From: Tragulus kanchil
Lineage: Eukaryota > Chordata > Mammalia > Artiodactyla > Tragulidae
Length of the DNA: 64,000 nucleotides
Reading direction: 5' to 3'
NCBI GenBank assembly: GCA_022376925.1
Contig: JAIOJX010000028.1
Coordinates: forward strand, 69,405,001-69,469,000
Both the position numbers and the translations under genes were made by a program. The notes below the pieces were generated by a model that did not search any database, had not been told where the DNA came from, and worked only from the letters and a program-made list of their open reading frames with translations. Of the stretch, positions 48,572 through 60,595 are shown in pieces; the first letter of the stretch is position 1; every line of letters starts with the position of its first letter.

Positions 48572-49614
48572 AACAAAAGAAGAAGAAAAAAGACCTACAA
48601 AACAAATTCAAAACAATTAACCAAATGCCAATAAAAACATATATATTGATAATTATCTTTAAAATAAGTGGATTAAATGTGCCAACCAAAAGACACAGAT
48701 TGGCTGAACAAATACAGAAATAAGATCCATAGGCATGCTGTCAACAAGAGAGACCCACTTCATGTCTAGAGACACATACAGCTTGATAGTGATGGAAAAT
48801 GGTATTCTATGCAAATGGATATCAAAAGAAACATGAAGTAGCAGTTCCCTTATCAGATAAAACAGAATTTAAAATGAAAACTGTTACAAGAAGCAAAGAA
48901 AAACATGACCTAATGATCAAGGGATCAATTCCAGGATAATATATGATAGCTGTTAATATACATCACCCAACATATGAGCACATCAACATATAAGGCAAAT
49001 ACTAACAACCATAGAAATAGAAGTGGATAGCAACACAAAAATAATGGGGAACTTTAGCACCCCAGTTACATCAATGGATAGATCATCCAGACAGAAAAAT
49101 CAATAAATGGGCTTAAATAACATATTAGATCACTAAACTAAATTGATATTCATACAACATTCCATTTAAAAGCAGCAGAATACATTTTTTTTCTCAAGTG
49201 CACACACAACACTCTCCAGGATAGATCATACCTTGGGCTACAAAGCAAGCCTCAATAAATTTTAAGAAAAATTGAAATAATATCAAGCATCTTTTCCAAC
49301 TACAATGCTTTCAGATTAGAAATATACTATAGAATAAAACTGTAAAAAATGCAAATGTAGAGGCTAAACAATGGCATAAACAACCAATGGATCACTGAAG
49401 AAACCAGAAAGGAAATTTTAAAATACCTAGTGACAAACGATAATGAGAACACAATGGTTCAAAGTGTATGGGACACAGAAAAAATGCAGTACTTTGAAGG
49501 AAGTTTATAGTAATACAATCTTACCTTAGGAAATAAGAAAAAAAAATCAAATAAAAGCCCTAACCTTACACTAAAAGCCAGAATTAATAGAAGAATTTAT
49601 AAAGATTAGAGCAT
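48572..49614 (+). mobile_element. L1 ORF2 endonuclease region, second copy (duplication 13)
   Basis: Near-identical to 47462-48504. It reads straight on into the reverse-transcriptase region, so this copy gives the true continuation of the element. Confidence 0.92.
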
Positions 49615-50708
49615 AAATAAATGAAACAGAGTCTAAGAAGACAATAGAAAGGACCAATGACATTAAAACTTGGTTCTTTGAAAAGATAAACAAAATGGAT
49701 AAACCTTTATCTAGACTCATCAGGAAAAAAAGGAAAGTCCAAGTTAATAAAACTAGAAATGAAAAAGGAATACTCACAGTTGACCCAACAGAAATACAAA
49801 GGACCATAAGAGACTACTACAAGCAACTCTATACGAATAAAATAGAAAACCTAGAAAAAAAAAAGGGAAAATTCCTGGAAAGGTACAATCTGCCAAAACT
49901 GAAACAGGGAGAAACAAAAATTGTGAACAAATCAATTACAAGTAAAGAAATTGAACCTGTGATTAAAAACTCCATTGAAACCAAAGCCCAGGACCAGATG
50001 ACTTCATAGGCAGATTCTACCAAACATTTAAAGATTTTATACCCTGTCCTTCAAAATTTACTGCCAAAAATTTCAAAGGAAGGAAAACATCTGAATGCAT
50101 TCTTTCAGGCCACCATCACCCTAACACCAAAATGAGACTAAAGCAAAAAAGAAAATTGAAGGCTGATAATCATTGATGATTATAGATTCAAATATACTAA
50201 CAATACAGTAAAGAATCATATACCATAATCAAGCAGGATTTACCTCAGAGATGCAATTTTTTTTCAATACCCACAAATCAATCAGTGTGACACACATTAA
50301 CAATTTGAGGAAGAATGTATTATTCCAATAAATGAAGAAAAGGTTTTTGATAAAATTCAATATCCATTTATGATAAAAACTCTCTAGAAAGCAGGCATAG
50401 AGGCAATATACCTCAACATAATAAACGTCATATTATGACAAACCAACAGTTAACATCATTCTTGATGGAGATAAGCTGAAAACATTTCTTCTAAGTTCAC
50501 AAACAAGACAAAGATGTCCACTCTCAACACTTTCATTCAACAGTTTTGGAAGTCTAACCATGGCAATCAGAGGAGAAAACCAAATAAAAGGGATCCAATT
50601 TGGAAAAGAGGTAAAACTACTACAGTTTGCAGATGACATGATACTATAAAAACAGAACAAACCATGATTTGGCAAACTAGCTGAATATAAAGTCTACATA
50701 CAGAAAGT
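49611..50708 (+). mobile_element. L1 ORF2 reverse-transcriptase region, first copy
   Basis: An open stretch at 49695-50009 encodes the N-terminal RT region (begins MDKPLSRLIRKKRKVQ, ends near KAQDQMTS). After that the frame is broken. The catalytic box is visible as 'tttgcagatgacatgatac' (FADDM) at about 50627. Two codons later comes a stop, so it is inactive. Confidence 0.92.
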
Positions 50709-51844
50709 ATTAGGGGGCATAAATAAATGAAACAGAGTCTAAGAAGACAATAGAAAGGACCAATGACATTAAAACTTGGTTCTTTGAAAAGATAAACAAA
50801 ATGGATAAACCTTTATCTAGACTCATCAGGAAAAAAAGGAAAGTCCAAGTTAATAAAACTAGAAATGAAAAAGGAATACTCACAGTTGACCCAACAGAAA
50901 TACAAAGGACCATAAGAGACTACTACAAGCAACTCTATACGAATAAAATAGAAAACCTAGAAAAAAAAAAGGGAAAATTCCTGGAAAGGTACAATCTGCC
51001 AAAACTGAAACAGGGAGAAACAAAAATTGTGAACAAATCAATTACAAGTAAAGAAATTGAACCTGTGATTAAAAACTCCATTGAAACCAAAGCCCAGGAC
51101 CAGATGACTTCATAGGCAGATTCTACCAAACATTTAAAGATTTTATACCCTGTCCTTCAAAATTTACTGCCAAAAATTTCAAAGGAAGGAAAACATCTGA
51201 ATGCATTCTTTCAGGCCACCATCACCCTAACACCAAAATGAGACTAAAGCAAAAAAGAAAATTGAAGGCTGATAATCATTGATGATTATAGATTCAAATA
51301 TACTAACAATACAGTAAAGAATCATATACCATAATCAAGCAGGATTTACCTCAGAGATGCAATTTTTTTTCAATACCCACAAATCAATCAGTGTGACACA
51401 CATTAACAATTTGAGGAAGAATGTATTATTCCAATAAATGAAGAAAAGGTTTTTGATAAAATTCAATATCCATTTATGATAAAAACTCTCTAGAAAGCAG
51501 GCATAGAGGCAATATACCTCAACATAATAAACGTCATATTATGACAAACCAACAGTTAACATCATTCTTGATGGAGATAAGCTGAAAACATTTCTTCTAA
51601 GTTCACAAACAAGACAAAGATGTCCACTCTCAACACTTTCATTCAACAGTTTTGGAAGTCTAACCATGGCAATCAGAGGAGAAAACCAAATAAAAGGGAT
51701 CCAATTTGGAAAAGAGGTAAAACTACTACAGTTTGCAGATGACATGATACTATAAACAGAACATCCTATGGACGCGCCAGAAAGCCACTAGAGATCACTG
51801 ATGAATTTGGCAAACTAGCTGAATATAAAGTCTACATACAGAAA
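49611..51844 (+). repeat. Tandem duplication 14 (about 1.1 kb unit)
   Basis: Copy A is 49611-50708 and copy B 50717-51844. Near its end copy A loses about 35 bases present in B (the stretch at 51766-51800), again a degraded end to the first copy. The content is the L1 reverse-transcriptase region. A 104-codon frame at 49695-50009 recurs at 50801-51115. Confidence 0.95.
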
Positions 51845-51925
51845 TTTGTTGTATTTCTATACTCTAACAAAAATATCATAAATTGAAATTAAGGAAATAA
51901 CTTAATTTACTCTCCCATAAAAAAG
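50717..51925 (+). mobile_element. L1 ORF2 RT region, second copy, running to the fragment's 3' end
   Basis: It repeats 49611-50708 and continues past the catalytic FADDM box (about 51731) through 'gaatttggcaaactagctga' to about 51925, where L1 similarity stops. The 3' end of ORF2 and the 3' UTR are absent, so the element is truncated at both ends. Confidence 0.9.
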
Positions 51926-53667
51926 TACTAGTAGATACTATACAGTAGTAGATACTATAATTGAAATGAATTGCTCAAGTAGCTTTTCCAAACTCTTTCT
52001 ATTGCAAGAAAGCTAAATATCACAGTTTCTAAATTTCCTTACAACCTGAGATTTAGATGTAATTTAGACTTCTACTACCAAACCCTGGATTTTGATCTGC
52101 ATTGTGTGCTAAGAGAAGAATGACACACTGTATCCATTTCTTTGGTTGTTTATCTTTTGTGCCAAAACTAATATAATACTCAAACCAGCTAATATGCAAC
52201 AATTTTGCAGTAGTTTTCTGACTCTCCAGTCAGTTTCCTAATTTGACAATTTCCTAACAGTGACAAACCCCATTGGCCCTGAGAGTTTAGGAGTTGCTTT
52301 GCTTTTTGTGGAACTTCTCATTTATAGCAGAGCTATAGCAAACTTGGTGGTCCAGTTTTATTATGAAGTGTATGAAATAACTCCCAGAAAATAAGCCTAG
52401 AGAAACGTCATTGGTCTTCCAGATGAATGTCCTTTAGTACACTGCTGTGTGATTGGTATATATTTCTATATCTAATGCTTTAACAGGAAAAAATGGAGTG
52501 CTTACTATTTAAAATGCTCACCATCTCTCTGACTCACATTAACAATTTGAGGAAGAATGTATTATTCCAATAAATGAAGAAAAGGTTTTTGATAAAATTC
52601 AATATCCATTTATGATAAAACTCTCTAGAAAGCAGGCATAGAGGCAATATACCTCAACATAATAAACGTCATATTATGACAAACCAACAGTTAACATCAT
52701 TCTTGATGGAGATAAGCTGAAAACATTTCTTCTAAGTTCACAAACAAGACAAAGATGTCCACTCTCAACACTTTCATTCAACAGTTTTGGAAGTCTAACC
52801 ATGGCAATCAGAGGAGAAAACCAAATAAAAGGGATCCAATTTGGAAAAGAGGTAAAACTACTACAGTTTGCAGATGACATGATACTATAAACAGAACATC
52901 CTATGGACGCGCCAGAAAGCCACTAGAGATCACTGATGAATTTGGCAAACTAGCTGAATATAAAGTCTACATACAGAAATTTGTTGTATTTCTATACTCT
53001 AACAAAAATATCATAAATTGAAATTAAGGAAATAACTTAATTTACTCTCCCATAAAAAAGTACTAGTAGATACTATACAGTAGTAGATACTATAATTGAA
53101 ATGAATTGCTCAAGTAGCTTTTCCAAACTCTTTCTATTGCAAGAAAGCTAAATATCACAGTTTCTAAATTTCCTTACAACCTGAGATTTAGATGTAATTT
53201 AGACTTCTACTACCAAACCCTGGATTTTGATCTGCATTGTGTGCTAAGAGAAGAATGACACACTGTATCCATTTCTTTGGTTGTTTATCTTTTGTGCCAA
53301 AACTAATATAATACTCAAACCAGCTAATATGCAACAATTTTGCAGTAGTTTTCTGACTCTCCAGTCAGTTTCCTAATTTGACAATTTCCTAACAGTGACA
53401 AACCCCATTGGCCCTGAGAGTTTAGGAGTTGCTTTGCTTTTTGTGGAACTTCTCATTTATAGCAGAGCTATAGCAAACTTGGTGGTCCAGTTTTATTATG
53501 AAGTGTATGAAATAACTCCCAGAAAATAAGCCTAGAGAAACGTCATTGGTCTTCCAGATGAATGTCCTTTAGTACACTGCTGTGTGATTGGTATATATTT
53601 CTATATCTAATGCTTTAACAGGAAAAAATGGAGTGCTTACTATTTAAAATGCTCACCATCTCTCTGA
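51399..53667 (+). repeat. Tandem duplication 15 (about 1.13 kb unit)
   Basis: Copy A is 51399-52532 and copy B 52535-53667. The join has the short shared 'ctctctga' / 'cacattaac' context and almost no spacer. One A is lost near 52619. The first part is L1 RT, which therefore occurs three times (50292, 51399, 52535). The rest is unique DNA. Confidence 0.95.
52535..53062 (+). mobile_element. L1 ORF2 RT fragment, third copy
   Basis: It starts abruptly at the block junction in the middle of the RT domain and includes the FADDM box (about 52866). It owes its existence to the overlap of duplications 14 and 15. It is not a separate insertion. Confidence 0.9.
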
Positions 53668-55537
53668 ACTGTTTTCAGTTTCCCATTGCCTGTTTCTTTA
53701 AACACGCTGTCAGAACTATAGTCTCACTTTAAATCAGTAAAGTGTTATCTGGGTTTTCAGTGTTTAATTTCAAATGTATTTTCCTATGGAAATTGCTCCA
53801 TTCATTGAGATAATGTGACACCAAATTACAAGCTCTGTGCAGCTGTCACTCTTTGCCAGGCATTCAGAAATATAAATGAAAACTGACATGCCATTTATCT
53901 GACAAATCTCTGTCACCAGTAATAGTATCACTGGGTTTAGTACATTACCAGCTTTGAAAATATGTAAATTAAAAAGGAAAACTGAAAATAACTTTGTGTA
54001 TAAGAATAAAAGCGTACAACTAGTACTGGTATCAGTCATATTTTAGTTTGCAATTGGGAAAACTCAAGGTACTATATGTGAAAATGAATGTTGTACTAGA
54101 AGAGGAAGAATCTTTTTTTAAGTGAATAGAGCTCCTGGTAGCTATAATATGAATGTTGCGCTTCTAAAAACAAAATTTTAACTTAACTCCTTATATTTGT
54201 TTAAAGACTTATCATATACAGAGTAGTTATATATCCACAACTTTTATGAAATTCATGAATTTCCTTGTATTTTTTAAACTGAAGGATAATAGCTTCACAG
54301 AGTTGTGTGGTTTACGGCCAAACATCAACATGAATCAGCCACAGGTGTACATACATTCCCTCCCTCCTAAAGTTCCCTCCGTCATGAATTTTCATTTTAC
54401 CAATTTGGAAATTGGATCTCAGAGCATAAATCACAACTTTTGATGAAGATTCATGAATATTGCCTTGATTTTTTTTCAAACTAATTAATTGCGCTTATAT
54501 ATTTCTATATCTAATCCCCTTTGAGAGTTTAGGAGTTGCTTTGCTTTTTGTGGAACTTCTCATTTATAGCAGAGCTATAGCAAACTTGGTGGTCCAGTTT
54601 TATTATGAAGTGTATGAAATAACTCCCAGAAAATAAGCCTAGAGAAACGTCATTGGTCTTCCAGATGAATGTCCTTTAGTACACTGCTGTGTGATTGGTA
54701 TATATTTCTATATCTAATGCTTTAACAGGAAAAAATGGAGTGCTTACTATTTAAAATGCTCACCATCTCTCTGAACTGTTTTCAGTTTCCCATTGCCTGT
54801 TTCTTTAAACACGCTGTCAGAACTATAGTCTCACTTTAAATCAGTAAAGTGTTATCTGGGTTTTCAGTGTTTAATTTCAAATGTATTTTCCTATGGAAAT
54901 TGCTCCATTCATTGAGATAATGTGACACCAAATTACAAGCTCTGTGCAGCTGTCACTCTTTGCCAGGCATTCAGAAATATAAATGAAAACTGACATGCCA
55001 TTTATCTGACAAATCTCTGTCACCAGTAATAGTATCACTGGGTTTAGTACATTACCAGCTTTGAAAATATGTAAATTAAAAAGGAAAACTGAAAATAACT
55101 TTGTGTATAAGAATAAAAGCGTACAACTAGTACTGGTATCAGTCATATTTTAGTTTGCAATTGGGAAAACTCAAGGTACTATATGTGAAAATGAATGTTG
55201 TACTAGAAGAGGAAGAATCTTTTTTTAAGTGAATAGAGCTCCTGGTAGCTATAATATGAATGTTGCGCTTCTAAAAACAAAATTTTAACTTAACTCCTTA
55301 TATTTGTTTAAAGACTTATCATATACAGAGTAGTTATATATCCACAACTTTTATGAAATTCATGAATTTCCTTGTATTTTTTTTAAACTGAAGGATAATA
55401 GCTTCACAGAGTTGTGTGGTTTACGGCCAAACATCAACATGAATCAGCCACAGGTGTACATACATTCCCTCCCTCCTAAAGTTCCCTCCCGTCATGAATT
55501 TTCATTTTACCAATTTGGAAATTGGATCTCAGAGCAT
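53415..55537 (+). repeat. Tandem duplication 16 (about 1.01 kb unit)
   Basis: Copy A is 53415-54427 and copy B 54522-55537. The 94-base bridge (54428-54521) is informative. Its first half is an insertion-ridden version of the nearby 54234-54284, and its second half contains 'tatatttctatatctaat', taken from about 53596. The unit is unique DNA with no recognised gene. The 89-codon frame (53770-54039) recurs at 54877-55146. Confidence 0.94.
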
Positions 55538-57550
55538 TAAATAACTTCTTTCTATGTTCCTGGATGACAAGTGTTAATATTAAAACAAGAAGATAGAAGG
55601 TATGTCTTGTTAGTCTAATGTTCGTATTTTGTATTCCATTGCCTCTCCTGCTTATTCACTTTGATTTTTATTTCATAAGTCTTTCAGACAGGTTTCGAAT
55701 CATAGTTTAATGTTTATTTTCACATATGATAAATAAATTTGTAGTAAACAAAGGGAACACATTTTAATATGATAATTTTTCATTGAAACCTGAAATTTTT
55801 TCATTATGCTTATTAATACCACTTGTATTTGTATATTTTATTTCCTGAAGTCCAATTTCATAAATATAAGAAATACTACTATAGGATGAACAACCTCTAT
55901 CAAAAGGTCAAGATCATAGCAGTCATGCCATATGTAATAAAATTGTCAAATAAAGTAATAACCCCAGGATAAAACAGAGATAATTAAAAATTAATGGATG
56001 TTTTTTATCATTTGACTAATGAGTCTTTTATATTAATATACATGAATACATATAGGAAAAACATATGATAAAACAAATTAAATGTATTACATAGAAATTG
56101 AATTCAAATTTGTAATGAAAATGTTTTCTATACATTACTCTGTTTCTAGAATCAGCTGATGTGAGATTTTATTAAGGATTTTTAAATGCTGTAAATGGAA
56201 CCTCATTGTTGATTTAACACATTCCAGATTAACTGACATTCACAGCCAATTCAGAGTCAAGCTTTTATTAAAAATTTTCCTTAAAGTGCTCTAACTCTTT
56301 GGATGGGTAAAGTTAAAGGTCAAACTCTTTTCATAAATTAAGCTGACAAAGTAAAATGCCAATATAAAACAGCTACATAACTTTCTCAACGTGTAGTCTC
56401 TTTAAACCAACTAACAAATTTTAACTCCTTATATTTGTTTAAAGACTTATCATATACAGAGTAGTTATATATCCACAACTTTTATGAAATTCATGAATTT
56501 CCTTGTATTTTTTAAACTGAAGGATAATAGCTTCACAGAGTTGTGTGGTTTACGGCCAAACATCAACATGAATCAGCCACAGGTGTACATACATTCCCTC
56601 CCTCCTAAAGTTCCCTCCCGTCATGAATTTTCATTTTACCAATTTGGAAATTGGATCTCAGAGCATTAAATAACTTCTTTCTATGTTCCTGGATGACAAG
56701 TGTTAATATTAAAACAAGAAGATAGAAGGTATGTCTTGTTAGTCTAATGTTCGTATTTTGTATTCCATTGCCTCTCCTGCTTATTCACTTTGATTTTTAT
56801 TTCATAAGTCTTTCAGACAGGTTTCGAATCATAGTTTAATGTTTATTTTCACATATGATAAATAAATTTGTAGTAAACAAAGGGAACACATTTTAATATG
56901 ATAATTTTTCATTGAAACCTGAAATTTTTTCATTATGCTTATTAATACCACTTGTATTTGTATATTTTATTTCCTGAAGTCCAATTTCATAAATATAAGA
57001 AATACTACTATAGGATGAACAACCTCTATCAAAAGGTCAAGATCATAGCAGTCATGCCATATGTAATAAAATTGTCAAATAAAGTAATAACCCCAGGATA
57101 AAACAGAGATAATTAAAAATTAATGGATGTTTTTTATCATTTGACTAATGAGTCTTTTATATTAATATACATGAATACATATAGGAAAAACATATGATAA
57201 AACAAATTAAATGTATTACATAGAAATTGAATTCAAATTTGTAATGAAAATGTTTTCTATACATTACTCTGTTTCTAGAATCAGCTGATGTGAGATTTTA
57301 TTAAGGATTTTTAAATGCTGTAAATGGAACCTCATTGTTGATTTAACACATTCCAGATTAACTGACATTCACAGCCAATTCAGAGTCAAGCTTTTATTAA
57401 AAATTTTCCTTAAAGTGCTCTAACTCTTTGGATGGGTAAAGTTAAAGGTCAAACTCTTTTCATAAATTAAGCTGACAAAGTAAAATGCCAATATAAAACA
57501 GCTACATAACTTTCTCAACGTGTAGTCTCTTTAAACCAACTAACAAATTT
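55290..57550 (+). repeat. Tandem duplication 17 (about 1.13 kb unit)
   Basis: Copy A is 55290-56420 and copy B 56421-57550, joined without spacer. A T run is two bases longer in A (about 55375) than in B (about 56507). It is unique AT-rich DNA with no recognised gene. The first ~250 bases are also in duplication 16 and occur three times (54181, 55290, 56421). Confidence 0.95.
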
Positions 57551-57821
57551 AAAAATACATTTTCAGAGTTATAAGAAACCTGTTTGAACCAAGTAATAAT
57601 ACTATTTCTTTAGAACAAAACAGTCACCTACATAGAGTCAGTCAGGGTGTTGTTCTCCTTTCTTTACTTCCTAATTCTCTCTCTTCATTCCTTTTTAAAA
57701 GATAATATCCCATTCCTAGCAATCAACCTGAATAATTAAGTTGCCATAATAAACAAAAATGCTAAAGCAATCTTCAAAATGATTGGAGAAGTCAACTGCT
57801 ACAGTAGGTTATGTCTATTCA
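57551..57821. other. Unique DNA
   Basis: No recognised repeat or gene. Confidence 0.45.
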
Positions 57822-57833
57822 AGAACTAATATG

Positions 57834-58063
57834 GGCTTCCCCTGGTGGCGCAGTGGGTAAGGACACCGCCTTGCAGTGCAAGGGGCGCCGGTTCAATCCC
57901 TGGCCTGAGAATATCCCATGTGCCGTGGAGCGGCTGGACCAGTGTGTCCAATTAGAGAAATGAAAGACCAATAGAAGTGGCCCACCTGCTCCCCTCCCTC
58001 CCCAACACGACCCCTGCCCAAAATAAATAAATAAATCTTTAAAAAAAAATTATTAAAAAAAAA
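57834..58063 (+). mobile_element. CHR SINE, C-rich subtype, recent, internally deleted
   Basis: The head has 'gcgcagtgggtaaggacac' and the B box 'ggttcaatccctggcc'. The body jumps from 'gtgtccaatta' straight to 'gagaaatgaaagaccaatag', losing about 130 bases present in 24853-25184. The C-rich part, AAAT units, CTTT and A tail are intact. The perfect 12-bp direct repeat 'agaactaatatg' (57822-57833 and 58064-58075) marks it as one clean, young insertion. Confidence 0.95.
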
Positions 58064-58075
58064 AGAACTAATATG

Positions 58076-58879
58076 ATATCCCCCCATCATCGCTGATAGA
58101 AATCAATCTGGACTGAATAAAGCTGTGTGTAAATAACTCATTGCAGCCTTTCTCAACGCAAATATCCTATCAAGCCAATTCTTGAAAAGTCATGAGAGAT
58201 TATGTCAGACTTGAAACATTTCATGCTTTTTACTTGCTCATGAATTCACAGATCAATGCAGATGGGGCTTTTACACAAAACATAAAAATTGCTTACCATG
58301 TGGATATAAATCTTCCCTGGATTTCTCTGTTTTCTGCAAAGTCCTGGCCTCCTGAGATGTGGAAATTGATATGCTACAAAGATAGAGAATATTTGTCTTT
58401 ACTTCCCTCAAAAACATTTGCTTTCTCCATGCCTTGAGTATCAGATCTGATGTCATTTGTTTCCTTATTATCCCATCCACAGAACAATAAACTTTTCTTT
58501 ATGTTTCCAACAACAAAATGGTTGCATTCCAGGGTAGTGACCTGGGCAAACAGAAAGGATGACTGAACATCCTGTAGGCTTCCAAGAAAATTTAGAGTAT
58601 TATCTTCCTGTGTGATAATATTCAAAAGGGATAAAACTCTTGGTTGTAAACAGTAGACACTTATCTTCCTCCTGGAGAGATTTATTTATATTTGAAGAAT
58701 TAAGATCCAGTCCAGGATCTTCTCCTCTTTGTTAAAAGAGAGAATTTGCTTATACTGAGAAGATTACAATTATTTTCCTCTCAGGAGGGGAGTGAATGAG
58801 AGTTGTCCTTCCGTGTAAGCACAGAAATTTATTTTGCCACGTTACTCTCCTATAACCAAACCTTGCTGTGAGTATAGAC
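58076..58879. other. Unique DNA
   Basis: About 800 bases. Overlapping 69-83 codon frames on both strands (58192-58625) have no recognisable domain. No recognised repeat. Confidence 0.45.
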
Positions 58880-59070
58880 TTAGGTGACTCAGTGGTAAAA
58901 AAAAAAATCCATTTGCCAAGCAGAAATGAGTTTGGTCACTGTGTTGGGAAGATGCCCTGGAGAAACAAATGACAACCAACTCCAGTATCCTTGCCTGGTA
59001 AATTCTATGGACAGAGGAGCCTGATAGGCTACAGTCCATTGAATTGCAAAGAGTTAGACACAACTGAGTG
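58880..59070 (+). mobile_element. Bov-tA SINE, diverged
   Basis: The head is truncated ('taggtgactcagtggtaaaa', with an A run inside). Then come 'ggaagatgccctggagaaac', 'actccagtatccttgcctgg' and 'ctacagtccattgaattgc'. A short CA-rich tract follows at 59069-59088. Confidence 0.88.
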
Positions 59071-59088
59071 CACACACAGACACACACA

Positions 59089-59440
59089 TCACATGCAGGG
59101 TGCTAAACATAGGGAGAGCCATGCTGCCATGTTACTGCACCCACTACGACTACCATGAATAAGTATAGTCTGACCTCTTACTAGAGACTTGGCCTCTCTG
59201 CTAGCTACTATCTAAATCTAGATCTAGATTCATCTCTATATCTGTATCTGTAGTTTTATGTTATGAATATTTATGTAATAAATCTTTGCCTGTAGTATAA
59301 CATCTTAGATCTTTTGCAGTTTCTGACTTAACACTTAAATGAGGTATCATTCAACTTCATTCACTTAGGCACAGAGCAGATTCTGGAGTACCTGTGAAGG
59401 GCTATACAATAGAATTTTATATAAAATATTGATAAATTAG
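59089..59440. other. Unique DNA with small ATCT-rich patch
   Basis: An ATCTAG/ATCTGT-rich patch lies at 59208-59252. The last 15 bases include the target duplication of the next SINE. Confidence 0.5.
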
Positions 59441-59645
59441 ACTCCCCTGGTGGCACAGTGGTAAAGAATCTGCCTGCCAATGCTGGAGAGGTGGATTCAG
59501 TTCCTAGGTTGAGAAAGATTCCCTGGAGAAAGAAATGACAACCCACTCTAGTGTTCTTGCCTGGGAAATCCCATGGACAGATGAGCCTGGCAGGCTATAG
59601 TCACGTATAGTCACAAAAGAATCAGACATGACTTTAGTGACTAAG
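59440..59645 (+). mobile_element. Bov-tA SINE with 14-bp target duplication
   Basis: It starts 'gactcccctggtggcacagt' and has 'aatctgcctgccaatgctgg' and 'ttcttgcctgggaaatccc'. It ends 'catgactttagtgact'. The flanks 'atattgataaatta' (59426-59439) and 'atattcataaatta' (59646-59659) form a target duplication with one mismatch. Confidence 0.94.
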
Positions 59646-59659
59646 ATATTCATAAATTA

Positions 59660-60007
59660 ACGTAAGAGTTATAAAAATACAATGGTAGCAGATATTTCCT
59701 TAGAAATTAGGCCTATGTCAGAGCTAAATGACTTTCATGTTAGAATCCAAACTGTAAGGAAATATTTATGTGCTTAAAAATACATTATACAATATAATTT
59801 TATTCATAAAAGCAGCAATATTTTAATTTTTGTTTCAGCATCTCTTTCTCTTCTAATGCTTTTTTTTCACTTTTCAAAACTTTAGTCTTAATAACAAAGA
59901 GTTCAATGTATTCACAGACAAATTAGAATGAGTACGTAAGGATCACATTAAAGTATTTTTAATAAAAGAAAATATATTCCCTACTGTTGGAAAATGGTAC
60001 AAATCTT
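59660..60007. other. Unique AT-rich DNA
   Basis: No recognised repeat or gene. Confidence 0.45.
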
Positions 60008-60260
60008 CATTGGAAAGAATGATGCTGAAGCTACAATCCTGTGGCCACCTGACGCAAAAAAGAGCCTGATGTTGGGAAAAACAGAATGCAAAAGGAGAAG
60101 GAGACGACAGAGGACGAGATGATTGCATGGCATCACTGAGTTAATGGGTATGAATTTGAGCAGATTCTGGAAGACGATGAAGGACAGGGATGTCTGGCAT
60201 GCTGCAGTCCATGGGGTCACAAACAGTTGGACATGACTGAGCAACTGAACTGAACTGAAT
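60008..60260 (+). mobile_element. BovB 3' end, sense, with small deletion
   Basis: 'aatgatgctgaagctaca', 'gtggccacctgacgc', 'gagacgacagaggacgaga', 'gcagtccatggggtcac' and 'tgagcaactgaactgaactg' are the last 270 bases of BovB. About 20 bases around the usual 'actcattgg' are missing. A minus-strand 94-codon frame over it is a repeat translation. Confidence 0.92.
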
Positions 60261-60366
60261 TGCACAGTAACTTATGTGAAGAAAAAAGAAGACACACACT
60301 TTTAATTTCCTAGTAATTATTCTGGATAATTGACTAGATACTGACTAGATAACCATATTGACAATT

Positions 60367-60583
60367 ATGAATTCCCTGATGGCTCAATGGGTAAAGAATT
60401 TGTCTGCAATGCAAAAAACACAGAAGATGTGGGTTTGATCACTGGGTTGGGAAGATCCCTTAGAGAAGGAAATGGTCACCCATTGCATTGCTTGTTATTC
60501 TTGCCTGAAAAACCCAAAGGACAGAGGAGCCTGGCAGGCTACAATCCAAAAGGTCATAGTCAGATGCAACTGAACACATACAT
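60367..60583 (+). mobile_element. Bov-tA SINE with 12-bp target duplication
   Basis: It starts 'gaattccctgatggctca' and has 'gttgggaagatcccttag', an insertion near 'gcattgcttgttattcttgc', and 'gagcctggcaggctacaat'. The perfect direct repeat 'atattgacaatt' lies at 60355-60366 and 60584-60595. Confidence 0.94.
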
Positions 60584-60595
60584 ATATTGACAATT

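Larger units (their letters stand above)
47372..49614 (+). repeat. Tandem duplication 13 (about 1.05-1.13 kb unit)
   Basis: Copy A is 47372-48504 and copy B 48511-49614, but the start of B is degraded. 48511-48545 matches 47372-47406, then about 55 bases of A are replaced by a 25-base garbled stretch. Clean identity runs from 48572 (partner 47462). The content is the L1 ORF2 endonuclease region. Confidence 0.93.

Noticed and set aside
49695..51115. Two 104-codon lysine-rich frames as nucleic-acid-binding genes
   Set aside because: They are the N-terminal part of the L1 ORF2 reverse-transcriptase region, present twice through duplication 14 and broken downstream.
2814..57550. A CRISPR array or other regularly spaced repeat system
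   Set aside because: The repeated units are about 1 kb each, different from one another, occur only in pairs, and lie in mammalian DNA. No short repeat with regular spacers is present.
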